Notes under the pieces: model-generated | Told to the model about the DNA's origin: nothing | Database searches by the model: none | The model's input: only the letters and a program-made list of their open reading frames with translations | Made by a program: the position numbers and the translations under genes | DNA from: Nonomuraea cavernae | GTDB lineage: Bacteria > Actinomycetota > Actinomycetes > Streptosporangiales > Streptosporangiaceae | NCBI RefSeq assembly: GCF_014646355.1 | Contig: NZ_BMNH01000004.1 | Coordinates: 124,001 to 188,000, forward strand | Reading direction: 5' to 3' | DNA length: 64,000 nucleotides | In this document: positions 54,532 through 64,000 of the stretch, one piece after another | How the letters are laid out: every line of letters starts with the position of its first letter | Position numbering within the stretch: the stretch's first letter is position 1

Positions 54532-55449
54532 GTGAGTGCATATCGGCGTATTGTGCTGATCGCGGTCGTTGGAGCGTTGATCATCTCCACGTCCGCGCCC
54601 CTGGTGCGGCTGGCGGACGTGGAGCCCGCCACCTCCGCGTTCTTCCGGTGCGCGTACGCCGTCCCGCCCATGATCGTGCTGGCCCTGCTCGAACGCCGCA
54701 GGCTGGGCCCGCTGCCCGCCCGCAGCCGCACCCTGGCCTGGCTGGCGGGCCTGCTGTTCGCCCTCGACCTGCTCTTCTGGCACCACGCGATCGACTACGT
54801 GGGCGCCGGTCTGGCCACGGTCCTCGGCAACCTGCAGGTGTTCATCGTCGCGTTCGCCGCCTGGGCCTTCTTCCGCGAGCGGCCGTCGAACCCGTTGATG
54901 ATCGCCACGCCGGTGGTGTTCGGCGGAGTCGTGCTGATCTCCGGAGTCTTCGACAACGCCGCCTACGGCTCCGACCCGATGCTGGGGGTGCTCGCCGGCA
55001 TCGCCACCTCGGTGTCGTACGCCGCCTTCCTGCTGCTCATGAAGGCGGGCTCGCAGCGCACCGCCGGGCCGCTGGCGCATGCCACCGTGGTGGCCACGCT
55101 CGCCATCGCGGCGCTGAGCCCGCTCTTCGGCGGCGCCGACTTCGCGCCCGCCTGGCCCGCGCACGGCTGGCTGCTGCTGCTCGCGCTCGGGCCGCAGGTG
55201 CTGGGCTGGATGCTGATCACGTACACGCTGCCCAGGCAGCCCGCCGCCCTCACCGCGCTGCTCCTGCTCGTGCAGCCCATGACCACGGTGGCGCTGTCGG
55301 CGGTGGTGCTCGGTGAGCGCCCCTCGCCCCTGCAGCTCGCCGGCTGCGTGGTGATCGTGCTCGGCGTGCTCTACGGCTCGCGACGCGCTCAGCCGGCCCG
55401 GACCGTGGGCGAGCACGACGAGCAGGTGCCGAAGACCTCGACCGTGTGA
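54532..55449 (+). CDS. EamA/DMT family transporter
   Basis: 305 residues with ten hydrophobic helices in two EamA repeats (first around IVLIAVVGALIISTSAPLVR, second from VLAGIATSVSYAAFLLLMKA). The family exports metabolites and amino acid derivatives. GTG start. The last 61 bases overlap the convergent zur gene, which is unusual for two real genes on opposite strands; the overlap encodes the polar tail after the last helix. Confidence 0.88.
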   Translation: MSAYRRIVLIAVVGALIISTSAPLVRLADVEPATSAFFRCAYAVPPMIVLALLERRRLGPLPARSRTLAWLAGLLFALDLLFWHHAIDYVGAGLATVLGNLQVFIVAFAAWAFFRERPSNPLMIATPVVFGGVVLISGVFDNAAYGSDPMLGVLAGIATSVSYAAFLLLMKAGSQRTAGPLAHATVVATLAIAALSPLFGGADFAPAWPAHGWLLLLALGPQVLGWMLITYTLPRQPAALTALLLLVQPMTTVALSAVVLGERPSPLQLAGCVVIVLGVLYGSRRAQPARTVGEHDEQVPKTSTV

Positions 55450-55778
55450 GTGATGTCGGTGAAGCCGTGCTCGCCGCCGACCGTCTCGGCCCAGCGCTCG
55501 ACGGCGGGCCCGGCCACCTCGACGGTGTGGCCGCAGCGGCGGCAGACCAGGTGGTGGTGATGGTCGCCGCTGGCGCACGCGCGGTAGACCGACTCGCCGT
55601 CGTCGGTGCGCAGCACGTCGACGTGGCCGCCGTCGGCCAGGGCCTGGAGGGCGCGGTAGACGGTGGTCAGCCCGATCTTGGCGCCGTGCTGGCGCATCTC
55701 GGCGTAGACGTCCTGGGCGCTGCGGAAGCCCTCGCTGCGGCGGAGGGTGTCGTGCACGGCGTCGCGTCTGGCGCTCAT
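55389..55778 (-). CDS. zur: Zinc uptake regulator Zur (Fur family)
   Basis: 129 residues. Winged helix DAVHDTLRRSEGFRSAQDVY, then IGLTTVYRALQALADGGHVD. Metal sites are in DHHHHLVCRRCGHTVEV and FGTCSSCSP, giving the CxxC pairs of the structural zinc. Its place beside znuABC and the Zur box in front of znuA support zinc-responsive repression. It overlaps the EamA end. Confidence 0.92.
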   Translation of the reverse strand: MSARRDAVHDTLRRSEGFRSAQDVYAEMRQHGAKIGLTTVYRALQALADGGHVDVLRTDDGESVYRACASGDHHHHLVCRRCGHTVEVAGPAVERWAETVGGEHGFTDITHTVEVFGTCSSCSPTVRAG

Positions 55779-55842
55779 GACGCCCCCTCCGCCGGCCCCG
55801 TGACCACGGCGCTCCGTCCGTCGACGCCCTCAGTTCGTACGG

Positions 55843-56712
55843 TCACGTGACCTCCCTCGCGCTGATCGGCTGCTCGCCCACCGGTGACTCCTGGGCCCGG
55901 CCTCGGCGTACGAATCTACCCACACCCAGGGCCAGGACGAAGCCCGTCAGGGCGAGGAGCACGATCGCGGCGCCGGGTGGCACCCTGGGCGACAGGGTGG
56001 AGCCGAGCAGCCCGCCCACCGCGGCGACCACGCCGAACAGCATGGCCAGCGCCATCGTGGTGCGGAAACCCTTGGTGAGCTGCTGGCTGGTGGCCACCGG
56101 GATCACCATCAGCGCGCTCACGAGCAGCAGGCCGACGACGCGCATGGCGATGACCACGGTGAGCGCGGCGGTGACGGCGATCACCAGGCTGAGCAGGCGC
56201 ACCGGCAGGCCGCTGGCCCGGGCCATCTCCTCGTCCTGGCAGAGCACGAACAGCTCCCTGCCGAAGATCAGCACGACCGCGATCACCGCGACGGCCAGCG
56301 CGCCGATGATCCAGATGTCCTGCGAGGTGACGCTGGCGATGGCGCCGAACAGGTAGGAGTTGAGCTTGGCGTTGCTGCCGCCGGGCGCGATGCCCATGAG
56401 CATGACTCCGCCCGCGATGCCACCGTAGAACATCAGCGCGAGCGCGACGTCGCCACTGGTGCGGCCCCGGGCCCGGACGATCTCGATGGCCACGGCTCCG
56501 CCCACGGCGACCAGCACGGCGGTGAAGACGGGCGCGGTGCCGGTCAGGAAGCCGAGCGCGACGCCGGTCAGGGCCACGTGCCCGATGCCGTCGCCGAGGA
56601 GCGAGAGCCGCCGCTGCACGATGAACGTGCCCACGGCCGGCGCGCAGAGCCCCACCAGCAGGGCCGCGATCAGCGCCAGCTGGAAGAACTCCTTCTGCAG
56701 AAGCGAGATCAT
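55843..56712 (-). CDS. znuB: Zinc ABC transporter permease ZnuB
   Basis: 289 residues with about eight helices of the ABC-3 family: FFQLALIAALLVGLCAPAVG, FIVQRRLSLLGDGIGHVALT, ALMFYGGIAGGVMLMG and the conserved MRVVGLLLVSALMVIPVATS. The ATG overlaps the znuC stop (ATGA). It forms the channel for zinc import driven by ZnuC. Confidence 0.93.
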   Translation of the reverse strand: MISLLQKEFFQLALIAALLVGLCAPAVGTFIVQRRLSLLGDGIGHVALTGVALGFLTGTAPVFTAVLVAVGGAVAIEIVRARGRTSGDVALALMFYGGIAGGVMLMGIAPGGSNAKLNSYLFGAIASVTSQDIWIIGALAVAVIAVVLIFGRELFVLCQDEEMARASGLPVRLLSLVIAVTAALTVVIAMRVVGLLLVSALMVIPVATSQQLTKGFRTTMALAMLFGVVAAVGGLLGSTLSPRVPPGAAIVLLALTGFVLALGVGRFVRRGRAQESPVGEQPISAREVT

Positions 56713-57500
56713 GCTTCCCCCTGCCAGCCGTTCAGCGGCCCCGCGGGCGCTCCCCGGCCGATGGTCTCCGGCGCGTGCGGGTGCACGTGCTGGTGGCCCG
56801 GCCTGGCGCACTCGCCTTCGGGCTGGGGCGGGCTGCCGTCGTAGGCGATGCGGCCGTCGCGGATCACGATGCCGCGGGTGATGAGCGGCTCCAGCGGGCC
56901 GAGCTCGTGGGCGACCAGCACGATGGTCCGGCCGTCGAGCGTCAGCCGGGCCAGCGTGTCGGCGAGCAGTTGCTGCGTCGCGGCGTCGACGCCCGCGGTG
57001 GGCTCGTCCATGACGTAGACGTCGGGCTCGCCGGCCAGCGCGCGGGCGATCAGCACCCGCTGCTGCTGGCCGCCGGACAGCTCCTGCACCGGATCGCCCG
57101 CGCGGTCGGCGAGCCCGACCGCCTCCATGGCCGCGGCCGTGGCCGCGCGGTCGGCGGGGCTGGTGGGGCGCAGCAGGCTCTGCCGGGCGATGCGGCCCGA
57201 GCCCACCACCTCGCGGACCGTGGCGGGCACCCCGCCGCCGACCTGCAGCCGCTGGGGCACGTAGCCGACGCGCCACCAGTCGCGGAAGCGGGCGGGCGGC
57301 CGGTCGTACAGGAGGGTCTGGCCGCCGGACAGCGGGATGAGGCCGAGCAGCGCGCGGACCAGCGTGGACTTGCCGGAGCCGTTGGCGCCCAGCACGGCGA
57401 CGACCTCACCGGGGCGGATGGTCAGGTCGACGCCCCGCAGGATGGGCCGCCGGTCGATGGTGATCCGGCCGCCGGTCATCGCGAAGACGGTCTCGTTCAT
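56709..57500 (-). CDS. znuC: Zinc ABC transporter ATP-binding protein ZnuC
   Basis: 263 residues. Walker A is GANGSGKST, signature LSGGQQQRVLIARAL, Walker B PDVYVMDEPTAGVD, H-loop VAHELG. The C-terminal end is His-rich (HQHVHPHAPE), which may bind zinc. The start ATG shares bases with the znuA stop (TGATG); an ATG nine bases upstream is possible. Confidence 0.94.
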   Translation of the reverse strand: MNETVFAMTGGRITIDRRPILRGVDLTIRPGEVVAVLGANGSGKSTLVRALLGLIPLSGGQTLLYDRPPARFRDWWRVGYVPQRLQVGGGVPATVREVVGSGRIARQSLLRPTSPADRAATAAAMEAVGLADRAGDPVQELSGGQQQRVLIARALAGEPDVYVMDEPTAGVDAATQQLLADTLARLTLDGRTIVLVAHELGPLEPLITRGIVIRDGRIAYDGSPPQPEGECARPGHQHVHPHAPETIGRGAPAGPLNGWQGEA

Positions 57501-58414
57501 CACGCGCATCCCAGGGCGGAACGGAGGGCGGTCAGGTTGGCCCGCATGGCCGACAGGTAGTCGCCGCCCTCGGGCCGGGTCTCCAGCGGGTCGAGCACCC
57601 CGGTCCTGGCGCCGACCTCCTTGGCCAGCACCTCGGCGACCTTGGGGCTGACCAGTGACTCGGTGAAGATCGTGTTGACCTTCTCGGCCCTGGCCAGGCG
57701 GGCGACCTCGTCGACGCGGGCGGGGGAGGGCTCGGTCTCGGGGTCGAGCGTGATGCCGATCTGCTTGAGACGGTAGCGGTCGGCCAGGTAGCCGAACGCC
57801 TCGTGGGCGGTCACCATGGTCCTGCTCGCGCAGTTTTCCAGGCCCTTGGTCAGCTCCTGGTCGAGCGCCCGCAGCTCGGCCGCCGTGCGGGCGGCGCGCT
57901 CGCGGTAGCCCTGCGCGTGGGCGGGGTCGGCGGTGGCCAGCCGGTCGCCGAGCGCGGTGGCGACGGTGGCCAGGCGCGAGGGGTCGAGCCAGAGGTGCGG
58001 GTCGTAGGAGACCTCGTGCTCGTGGCCCTCCTCGCCCTCCTCGGCGTGCCCGCCCGCGGGAATCGTCTTGACGGCGGTGGCGGCGTCGAAGGCGCGGTCC
58101 TCGGCGACCGCCTCGTCCACGGCGGGCTGCACGCCCCTGACGTAGACGGTCAGCGTGGCGTCCTCGAGCTCGGCCACCTGGTGCGCGCCCAGCTCCAGAT
58201 CGTGCGGCTCGACGCCGGGAGCGGTCAGCCCGACCACCTTCGCGTCGGGCCCGGCCACCTGCTCGCTCAGCCACTGCAGCGGATAGATGGACGCGACGAC
58301 CTCGGGTTTGCCGCCGGCGGGGGTCTCGCCTCCGCCCGCCCCGCACGCGCCGGCGCTCAGCAGGAGGGCGCCGGTCAGGAGACTTACAGCAAGCATTCGG
58401 GGCGTTCGCGACAT
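57500..58414 (-). CDS. znuA: Zinc ABC transporter substrate-binding lipoprotein ZnuA
   Basis: 304 residues. Lipoprotein signal MLAVSLLTGALLLSAGAC. Metal ligand areas are VEPHDLELG, the His/Glu-rich loop HAEEGEEGHEHEVSYDPHLW and TAHEAFGYLADRY, ending with ETRPEGGDYLSAMRANL. The ATG at 58414 was chosen because sequence upstream is the Zur box. It is first in znuA-znuC-znuB, with zur just after. Confidence 0.93.
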   Translation of the reverse strand: MSRTPRMLAVSLLTGALLLSAGACGAGGGETPAGGKPEVVASIYPLQWLSEQVAGPDAKVVGLTAPGVEPHDLELGAHQVAELEDATLTVYVRGVQPAVDEAVAEDRAFDAATAVKTIPAGGHAEEGEEGHEHEVSYDPHLWLDPSRLATVATALGDRLATADPAHAQGYRERAARTAAELRALDQELTKGLENCASRTMVTAHEAFGYLADRYRLKQIGITLDPETEPSPARVDEVARLARAEKVNTIFTESLVSPKVAEVLAKEVGARTGVLDPLETRPEGGDYLSAMRANLTALRSALGCA

Positions 58415-58437
58415 CACGCCCCCAGTATGAGGGAAAA

Positions 58438-58452
58438 TGAAAATGATTGTCA
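58438..58452 (-). promoter_or_regulatory. Zur box upstream of znuA
   Basis: TGAAAATGATTGTCA on the plus strand, a 7-1-7 imperfect palindrome close to the actinobacterial Zur consensus (TGAAAATGATTTTCA type). It lies 24 bases before the znuA start, where bound Zur would cover the promoter. Confidence 0.85.
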
Positions 58453-58456
58453 AAAT

Positions 58457-58876
58457 CTATCGGGGGAGCGACTGAAACGCCCCGAACCGGTCGGCCGCCA
58501 GCACCACCAGGAACGCCAGCATCACCACCCGCAGCAGCCGCCCGCCGATGCCCAGCGACGGCCATGACAGATAGGCCAGCCAGGCCACGAACGCCAGCAC
58601 CGGCAGCACCGCGAGCGCGCCCGGCCAGGCCGCCACGGCGAACCCCGTCAGCAGCAGCACCACCAGCACGGCCGGGACCAGCCACCGGGGCACCTGCGTG
58701 AACAGGTAGGCCATCGGGGCCGCGCTGCGCGTCTCGACGCTCTTGCGCAGGCCGATGGCGCCCGGCGTGAAGAACTGCTCGCCCGCGGGCAGCGGGCGCT
58801 TCTGCCGCGGGGCCCGCGGGCCGCCGGGGCCCTGCTGAGTGCGGGAACGTCGGCGGCGGTCGTCGTTGGTGGCCAC
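58457..58876 (-). CDS. Small membrane protein (DUF6703-like)
   Basis: 139 residues. A basic N-terminus (ATNDDRRRRSRTQQGPGGPR) and RQKRPLPAGEQFFTPG are followed by three helices: WLVPAVLVVLLLTGFAVA, ALAVLPVLAFVAWLAYL and LLRVVMLAFLVVLAADRF. GTG start at 58876 gives this length. Its end lies just beside the Zur box and it points toward znuA. Family assignment is tentative. Confidence 0.65.
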   Translation of the reverse strand: MATNDDRRRRSRTQQGPGGPRAPRQKRPLPAGEQFFTPGAIGLRKSVETRSAAPMAYLFTQVPRWLVPAVLVVLLLTGFAVAAWPGALAVLPVLAFVAWLAYLSWPSLGIGGRLLRVVMLAFLVVLAADRFGAFQSLPR

Positions 58877-58939
58877 GGGCCCGAGCCTAGCGCCGCCGGA
58901 AACGCCCAGGGCAGGGTGATCCTCTGACATCCTGGTGAC

Positions 58940-59227
58940 GTGCTCGCCGTCATCCGTTACATCGTTCCGGAGTCGCAGTCCCAGGACTTCGTCAAGCAGG
59001 GCCACGCGATCCTCGACACGCTGGCGGCCCAGCCCGGCTACCTGCGCGGCAGGCTGGCCCGCTCGGTCGACGAGCCCAACCTGTGGGCGCTGGTCAGCGA
59101 ATGGGAGGGCGCCGGCTTCTACCGCCGGGCGCTGTCGGCCGCGCGGATGGCGATGTACCCGCTGATGATCCTCATGGTCAACGAACCCAGCGCGTTCGAG
59201 GACGTCTACCCCCAAGACGGGACGTAG
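58940..59227 (+). CDS. Antibiotic biosynthesis monooxygenase (ABM) domain protein
   Basis: 95 residues of the dimeric alpha/beta barrel: [57 protein letters not shown]. Family members act on quinones, haem or as unknown small proteins. GTG start; 63 bases divergent from the DUF6703-like gene, about 100 bases before glyS. Confidence 0.82.
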   Translation: MLAVIRYIVPESQSQDFVKQGHAILDTLAAQPGYLRGRLARSVDEPNLWALVSEWEGAGFYRRALSAARMAMYPLMILMVNEPSAFEDVYPQDGT

Positions 59228-59331
59228 CCGCGGCCGGGCGGCAGCGGTCGCGCGCGAGGGCTCGCCGATGTCCCCTAAGCTGGGAGCTCACATCCCCTCG
59301 CCGACCTCCAGCCGGAAAGAGATCCAACGAC

Positions 59332-60717
<1,386 letters not shown>

Positions 60718-61042
60718 GAGCCGGCTCCGCGATCAGGCCCTGAGTCAGATGACCCGTCGAGGGACATCGCCAGGGCCTGCCGCGTCGTCAGGTGGCGCGC
60801 ACCTCAGCGGGCCCGGCGAGTTCGCGCCCGAGCACCCGCGCGTCTTCCAGCGTCTGGGTCGGCGCCCTGGCCCAGGGTGGGCGGCATGATGTGGGCGGCG
60901 TCCCGAGGCCCATCGCACGGCCAGCAGGGAGCCGCGTGAGAAGACGGCCTGACCTCCCCGGCGAGCGCGGCTCCAGATCCTGGCTGTACTGCCACGATCG
61001 GTGTACGCGCCGTCGGAGGTCTTGAGCCGGTCGAGCCGGGCC
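60718..61042 (-). pseudogene. Remnant of an FAD-dependent monooxygenase
   Basis: On the minus strand, between about 61000 and 60788, pieces of an FAD monooxygenase end are readable in two frames: DAAHIMPPTLGQGAD, then, after one extra C, QTLEDARVLGRELAGP and a TGA at 60790-60788. The order GDxAHxMxPxxGQGxNxxxEDAxxLxxxL is the family signature. The upstream part is unreadable, so this is a decayed fragment. A CAGGCCCTG ... CAGGGCCTG inverted repeat (60734-60779) lies after glyS and may terminate it. Confidence 0.5.
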
Positions 61043-61387
61043 TCACTCGAAGTCGTCGGGATTGAGCTCCTCGAGTCGCCTGAACTCGTCGTCGCTCTCC
61101 AGTCCTGGCGTGGACCCCCACGGCCGGCGCCAGGTCTCCTCTTCGGCCTGTTCCTTCTGCGGGTCCTGTTCCCGGACGGCCTTGTCCCGGAAGGCCTTGT
61201 CTCGAACGGCCTGTTCCTGGACGGCCTGTTCCTGGACGGCCTGTTCCTGGACGGCCTGTTCCTGGACGGCCTGTTCCTGGACGGCCTGTTCCTGGACGGC
61301 CTTGTCTCGAACGGCCTGTTCCTGGATGGTCTTTTCCTGGTCGGCACGGTCGGCGCTGGCCGGCGCATGCTCTGGTTGCCTGCGCAT
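61043..61387 (-). CDS. Small protein with 5-residue tandem repeats (QEQAV / RDKAV)
   Basis: 114 residues. After a short polar start (MRRQPEHAPASADRADQEKT) there are about eleven five-residue units: QEQAV and RDKAV versions, six QEQAV in a row, then REQDPQKEQ. The end is acidic (GLESDDEFRRLEELNPDDFE). GGGGGAGAA precedes the ATG. The repeats give a long, highly charged helix or disordered rod. No domain recognised; the end recalls small acidic actinobacterial proteins. Expression is likely because frame is kept through the repeats. Confidence 0.65.
   Translation of the reverse strand: MRRQPEHAPASADRADQEKTIQEQAVRDKAVQEQAVQEQAVQEQAVQEQAVQEQAVQEQAVRDKAFRDKAVREQDPQKEQAEEETWRRPWGSTPGLESDDEFRRLEELNPDDFE
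61164..61331. repeat. In-frame 15-bp tandem repeat
   Basis: Plus-strand unit GGCCTGTTCCTGGAC, repeated almost perfectly six times from about 61208 to 61302 with diverged units on both sides. It encodes the QEQAV repeats on the minus strand and is long enough to vary in number by slippage. Confidence 0.85.
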
Positions 61388-61478
61388 TTCTCCCCCTATG
61401 CCACCCTTACTCCCTCCCCTGAGAGCGCGGGTCGAACCGTCGGAGGCCGGCGCCGCCATGACGCCGCCGGCCTCGGCG

Positions 61479-62297
61479 TCAGAGGGCCAGGGCGCGGCCG
61501 ACCAGGACCTCGGCGAGGTGCGCGCGGTAGGACGAGCTCGCCACCGCGTTGTCGGGCGGTTCGCAGCCTCGCGCGGCGAGCGACCTGGCCTCGGCGGCGG
61601 GCGTTCCCGCCGCCAGCGCCTCCTCCACCGCCACCGCCCGCAGCGGCGTCGGGCCCATGCCGATCAGCGCGACGGCCGTGCGCCCGCCGGGCCGCGACTG
61701 GACGGCGACCCCGACCACCGCCCAGTCCAGGGCCCGGCGGCTGAACTTCTCGAAGGCGTGGGCCAGGCCCGCCGCGGCCGGCAGCCGGATCTCGGTGAGC
61801 AGCTCGTCCGCCGCCAGCGCGCTCTGCCGCGGGCCGGTGAAGAACTCGCCGGCCGGGATCTCCCGGACCCCCGACGGGCCGTGGGCCACCAGCACGCCGT
61901 CCAGGGCGAGCACGGCCGCGGCCAGGTCGGCGGCCGGGTCGGCGTGGGCCAGCGAACCGCCGATCGTGCCCCGGTTGCGGACCTGCGGATCGCCGATCCG
62001 GCGCGCGGCGGCGGCCAGCAACGGCACCTGCTCGGCGACCACCGGATCCCGCTCCAGGGTCCGGTGACTGGTCAGCGCGCCGACCGCCACCTGATCGCCG
62101 TCCAGTCTGACGTACGAGAGCTCGCGCAGGCGGCCGATGTCGACCAGGACGCCCGGCTCGGCCCGCCGCAGCTTCATCGCGGGCAGCAGGGAGTGGCCAC
62201 CCGCCAGCAGCCTCGCGGCGCCGCCGTGCCGGGAGAGCTCGGCGAGGGCCTCCTGGACGGAGCCCGCGCGCACGTAGGAGAAGCCCGCCGGGATCAT
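61479..62297 (-). CDS. Molybdenum hydroxylase FAD-binding subunit (CoxM-like)
   Basis: 272 residues. FAD-binding motifs are [20 protein letters not shown] near residue 30 and [20 protein letters not shown] near residue 110, both typical of the medium subunit of CO dehydrogenase/xanthine dehydrogenase family enzymes. It passes electrons from the iron-sulfur centres to the final acceptor. The ATG overlaps the stop of the 2Fe-2S subunit gene (ATGA). Confidence 0.92.
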   Translation of the reverse strand: MIPAGFSYVRAGSVQEALAELSRHGGAARLLAGGHSLLPAMKLRRAEPGVLVDIGRLRELSYVRLDGDQVAVGALTSHRTLERDPVVAEQVPLLAAAARRIGDPQVRNRGTIGGSLAHADPAADLAAAVLALDGVLVAHGPSGVREIPAGEFFTGPRQSALAADELLTEIRLPAAAGLAHAFEKFSRRALDWAVVGVAVQSRPGGRTAVALIGMGPTPLRAVAVEEALAAGTPAAEARSLAARGCEPPDNAVASSSYRAHLAEVLVGRALAL

Positions 62298-62776
62298 CGT
62301 GCTCCTCCGTTCGCGGCCGCCCACTGGACCGATTCGACGATCATCTGGTAGCCGGTGCACCGGCACATGTTGCCCTTCAGCCCGTCGCGGATCTCCTGCT
62401 CCGACGGGTCGGGCCGCTCGGTGAGCAGCGCGGTGGCGGCCATGACCATGCCCGGCGTGCAGAAGCCGCACTGCAGGCCGTGACACTGCCGGAAGCCCTC
62501 CTGCACGGGGGACAGCCCGTCCGGCCCGCCCAGCCCCTCGACCGTGGTGACCGAGCAGCCGTCGGCCTGCGCGGCCAGGACAGTGCAGGACTTCACCGCC
62601 ACGCCGTCGAGCATGACCGTGCAGGCGCCGCAGCTGGAGGTGTCGCAGCCGACGTGGGTGCCGGTCAGCGACAGCGTGTCGCGCAGGAAGTGGACGAGCA
62701 GCAGCCGGGGCTCGACCTCCCGGCTGTGCGGCTGCCCGTTGACGGTGATCTCAACTCGCACGATCTCAACTCGCAT
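62294..62776 (-). CDS. Molybdenum hydroxylase 2Fe-2S subunit (CoxS-like)
   Basis: 160 residues. The plant-type ferredoxin cluster has [15 protein letters not shown] with a fourth Cys in VKSC; the second cluster has [10 protein letters not shown] and NMCRCTGYQ. This is the small subunit of the three-part molybdenum hydroxylase. A perfect-but-one 15-bp tandem duplication at its very start (62747-62776) makes the first ten residues read [10 protein letters not shown] and leaves two possible starts (ATG at 62776, GTG at 62761). It overlaps the large subunit end by eleven bases. Confidence 0.93.
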   Translation of the reverse strand: MRVEIVRVEITVNGQPHSREVEPRLLLVHFLRDTLSLTGTHVGCDTSSCGACTVMLDGVAVKSCTVLAAQADGCSVTTVEGLGGPDGLSPVQEGFRQCHGLQCGFCTPGMVMAATALLTERPDPSEQEIRDGLKGNMCRCTGYQMIVESVQWAAANGGAR

Positions 62777-64000
62777 GGTGCATGGCCTTCCAGACTCGTT
62801 CCGGCGTGCAGGGCATTTCCACGTCGCGCACGCCGAGGTGGGCGAGCGCGTCCACGATGGCGTTCACCACGGCCTGTGGCGCGGCCGTGGCACCCGCCTC
62901 GCCGAGCCCCTTGGCGCCGAGCGGGTTGAAGCTGGACTTGGTCTCGATGTGGTGGGTCTCGTAACCGGGCAGGTCGAGCATGCCCGGCAGCATGTAGTCC
63001 TCCAGCGAGGCGTTGAGCGGCCGGCCGTCGGCGTCGAAGGAGACCTTCTCGTACAGGGCCTGGGCGATGCCCTGCGCCACCCCGCCGTGGATCTGCCCGC
63101 GCGCCGTCATCGGGTTGATGACGGTCCCGCAGTCGTCGACGCACACGTAGCGCAGGACGTGCACGTGCCCGGTCTCGCGGTCGATCTCCACCACGCAGCC
63201 GTGCGCGCCGCTCGGGTAGCTCAGGTTGGACGGCTCGTAGTACGAGGTGCACTCCAGGCCGAGCCCGGTGCCGGCGGGGAGCAGGTGCGGCTTGAAGGAG
63301 CGCTCGGCCACGGCGGCCAGGCTCACCTCCGCCGTGGGGACGCCCTTGACCTGGAAGCCCGCCTCGACCCGCACCAGGTCGTCGCCCTCGGCCTCCAGCA
63401 TGTGCGCCGCGATCAGCCTGGCCTTGGCCGCCACGTCCGCCGCGGCCTGCCGTACGGCGTTGCCCGCGACCGGCATGCCCCGGCTGCCCATCGTGCCGAT
63501 GCCCTCCTGCACGACCGCAGTGTCGCCGTAGAGCACGCTGATGGCCTCGAAGGGCACCCCCAGCTCGTCGGCCGCGATCTGGGCCAGGGCGGTCTGGTGC
63601 CCCTGCCCGTGCGGCGCGGTGCCGACCAGGATGATCGCCGAGCCGTCCGGCTGCAGCCGGACGTTCGCCGACTCCCAGCCGCCGATGTAGCCGAACTGCT
63701 CGAACAGCGGCGTGGGCCCGAACCCGCCCATCTCCACGAACGTGGACAGCCCGACGCCGAGCAGCTTGGCGCCGGGGTCGGCGCGCCGCCGCTCCTGCTC
63801 CTCGCGCAGACCGGCGTAGTCCAGCCGGTCGAGCAGCAGGTCCAGGGCGGCCGGGTAGTCGGCCTCGTCGTACACGATGCCCTCGAAGGGCGTCTGGTAG
63901 GGCATCTCGCCCGGCTGGACGAGGTTCACCCGCCTGACGTCGGCCGGGTCCTTGCCGAGCCGGCGGGCGACGAGGTCGACGACCCGCTCGATCAGGAAGC
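62766..64000 (-). CDS. Molybdenum hydroxylase large subunit (CoxL-like), 5' end outside window
   Basis: At least 411 residues; the frame stays open to the right edge, so the N-terminus, including the first molybdopterin motifs, is missing. Visible features are [80 protein letters not shown] and the C-terminal [20 protein letters not shown]. The last has the conserved Glu of the active site. Substrate cannot be fixed without the N-terminal region; the CO dehydrogenase AYxCSFR loop is not in view. Confidence 0.9.
   Translation of the reverse strand, partial: FLIERVVDLVARRLGKDPADVRRVNLVQPGEMPYQTPFEGIVYDEADYPAALDLLLDRLDYAGLREEQERRRADPGAKLLGVGLSTFVEMGGFGPTPLFEQFGYIGGWESANVRLQPDGSAIILVGTAPHGQGHQTALAQIAADELGVPFEAISVLYGDTAVVQEGIGTMGSRGMPVAGNAVRQAAADVAAKARLIAAHMLEAEGDDLVRVEAGFQVKGVPTAEVSLAAVAERSFKPHLLPAGTGLGLECTSYYEPSNLSYPSGAHGCVVEIDRETGHVHVLRYVCVDDCGTVINPMTARGQIHGGVAQGIAQALYEKVSFDADGRPLNASLEDYMLPGMLDLPGYETHHIETKSSFNPLGAKGLGEAGATAAPQAVVNAIVDALAHLGVRDVEMPCTPERVWKAMHHAS

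Noticed and set aside
61164..61331. Regular repeats that could be taken for a CRISPR array
   Set aside because: Units are 15 bp with no spacers and keep a reading frame; they encode QEQAV repeats.
60745..61368. 207-residue minus-strand frame covering the repeat region
   Set aside because: It reads the QEQAV repeats in the wrong frame (RPSRN repeats); the 61043-61387 frame has the good ribosome binding site and acidic C-terminus.

Overview
The window is a 64 kb stretch of high-GC actinobacterial chromosome. Several signs point to a Streptosporangiaceae-like organism (Nonomuraea or a relative): GTG starts, GTGA/ATGA gene overlaps, GC-rich third positions, DUF397/XRE regulator pairs, a CIRCE-controlled hrcA-dnaJ, and the order hrcA-dnaJ-rsmE-HIT-phoH-ybeY-CBS protein-nudix-era with recO-uppS-zur-znu-glyS further on. 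The genus is inferred from gene content and was not tested by any search.

Layout. 1-2.3 kb holds a DUF4870 membrane protein, a DUF3097 protein and a Pro/Gly/Tyr-rich membrane protein. 2.4-13 kb is a conserved housekeeping block: heat-shock control (CIRCE, hrcA, dnaJ), ribosome and RNA maintenance (rsmE, phoH, ybeY, era), a SigE-like sigma factor with a membrane-anchored partner, HIT and Nudix hydrolases, and a CNNM/CorC-type CBS protein. 13.5-18 kb is a urease operon (ureABCFGD) in which ureC is cut by an in-frame TAG directly followed by ATG. 18-22.8 kb holds a Mut7-C RNase-domain protein, a tandem GNAT protein, DUF2630, a dimethylarginine hydrolase and leuA behind a Leu-rich leader peptide with attenuator-like hairpins.

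23-28.3 kb looks less GC-rich and accessory: a WXG100-like/large coiled protein/lipoprotein operon, then a DUF397-XRE(DUF5753)-ATPase regulatory set. 28.6-33 kb is a self-contained cassette of an MFS exporter, a rifampin-phosphotransferase-like protein and a TetR regulator behind a promoter carrying a near-perfect 31-bp palindrome. 33-38.4 kb holds a second TetR divergent from a DUF2568/epimerase/oxidoreductase operon, a secreted trypsin-like protease and glutamate dehydrogenase. 38.6-47 kb holds PhoD-like phosphatase, rocD-ddaH with an Lrp/AsnC regulator, a single-ORF fusion of a GH1 beta-glucosidase with a LacI regulator, a toxin-antitoxin-like pair and an IPNS-family oxygenase. 47-49.3 kb is a secreted GH16-CBM glucanase with LacI-type palindromes upstream, enclosed by an inverted pair of a 70-nt repeated element.

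49.4-60.7 kb returns to conserved genes: DUF5941, CDP-alcohol phosphatidyltransferase, recO, uppS, YceI, CGNR protein, EamA exporter, zur, znuBCA with a Zur box, a monooxygenase and glyS. 60.7-64 kb has a degraded FAD-monooxygenase remnant, a protein built on a 15-bp in-frame repeat, and the start of a molybdenum hydroxylase operon (FAD subunit, 2Fe-2S subunit, partial large subunit). No rRNA, tRNA, CRISPR array, transposase or integrase was recognised.
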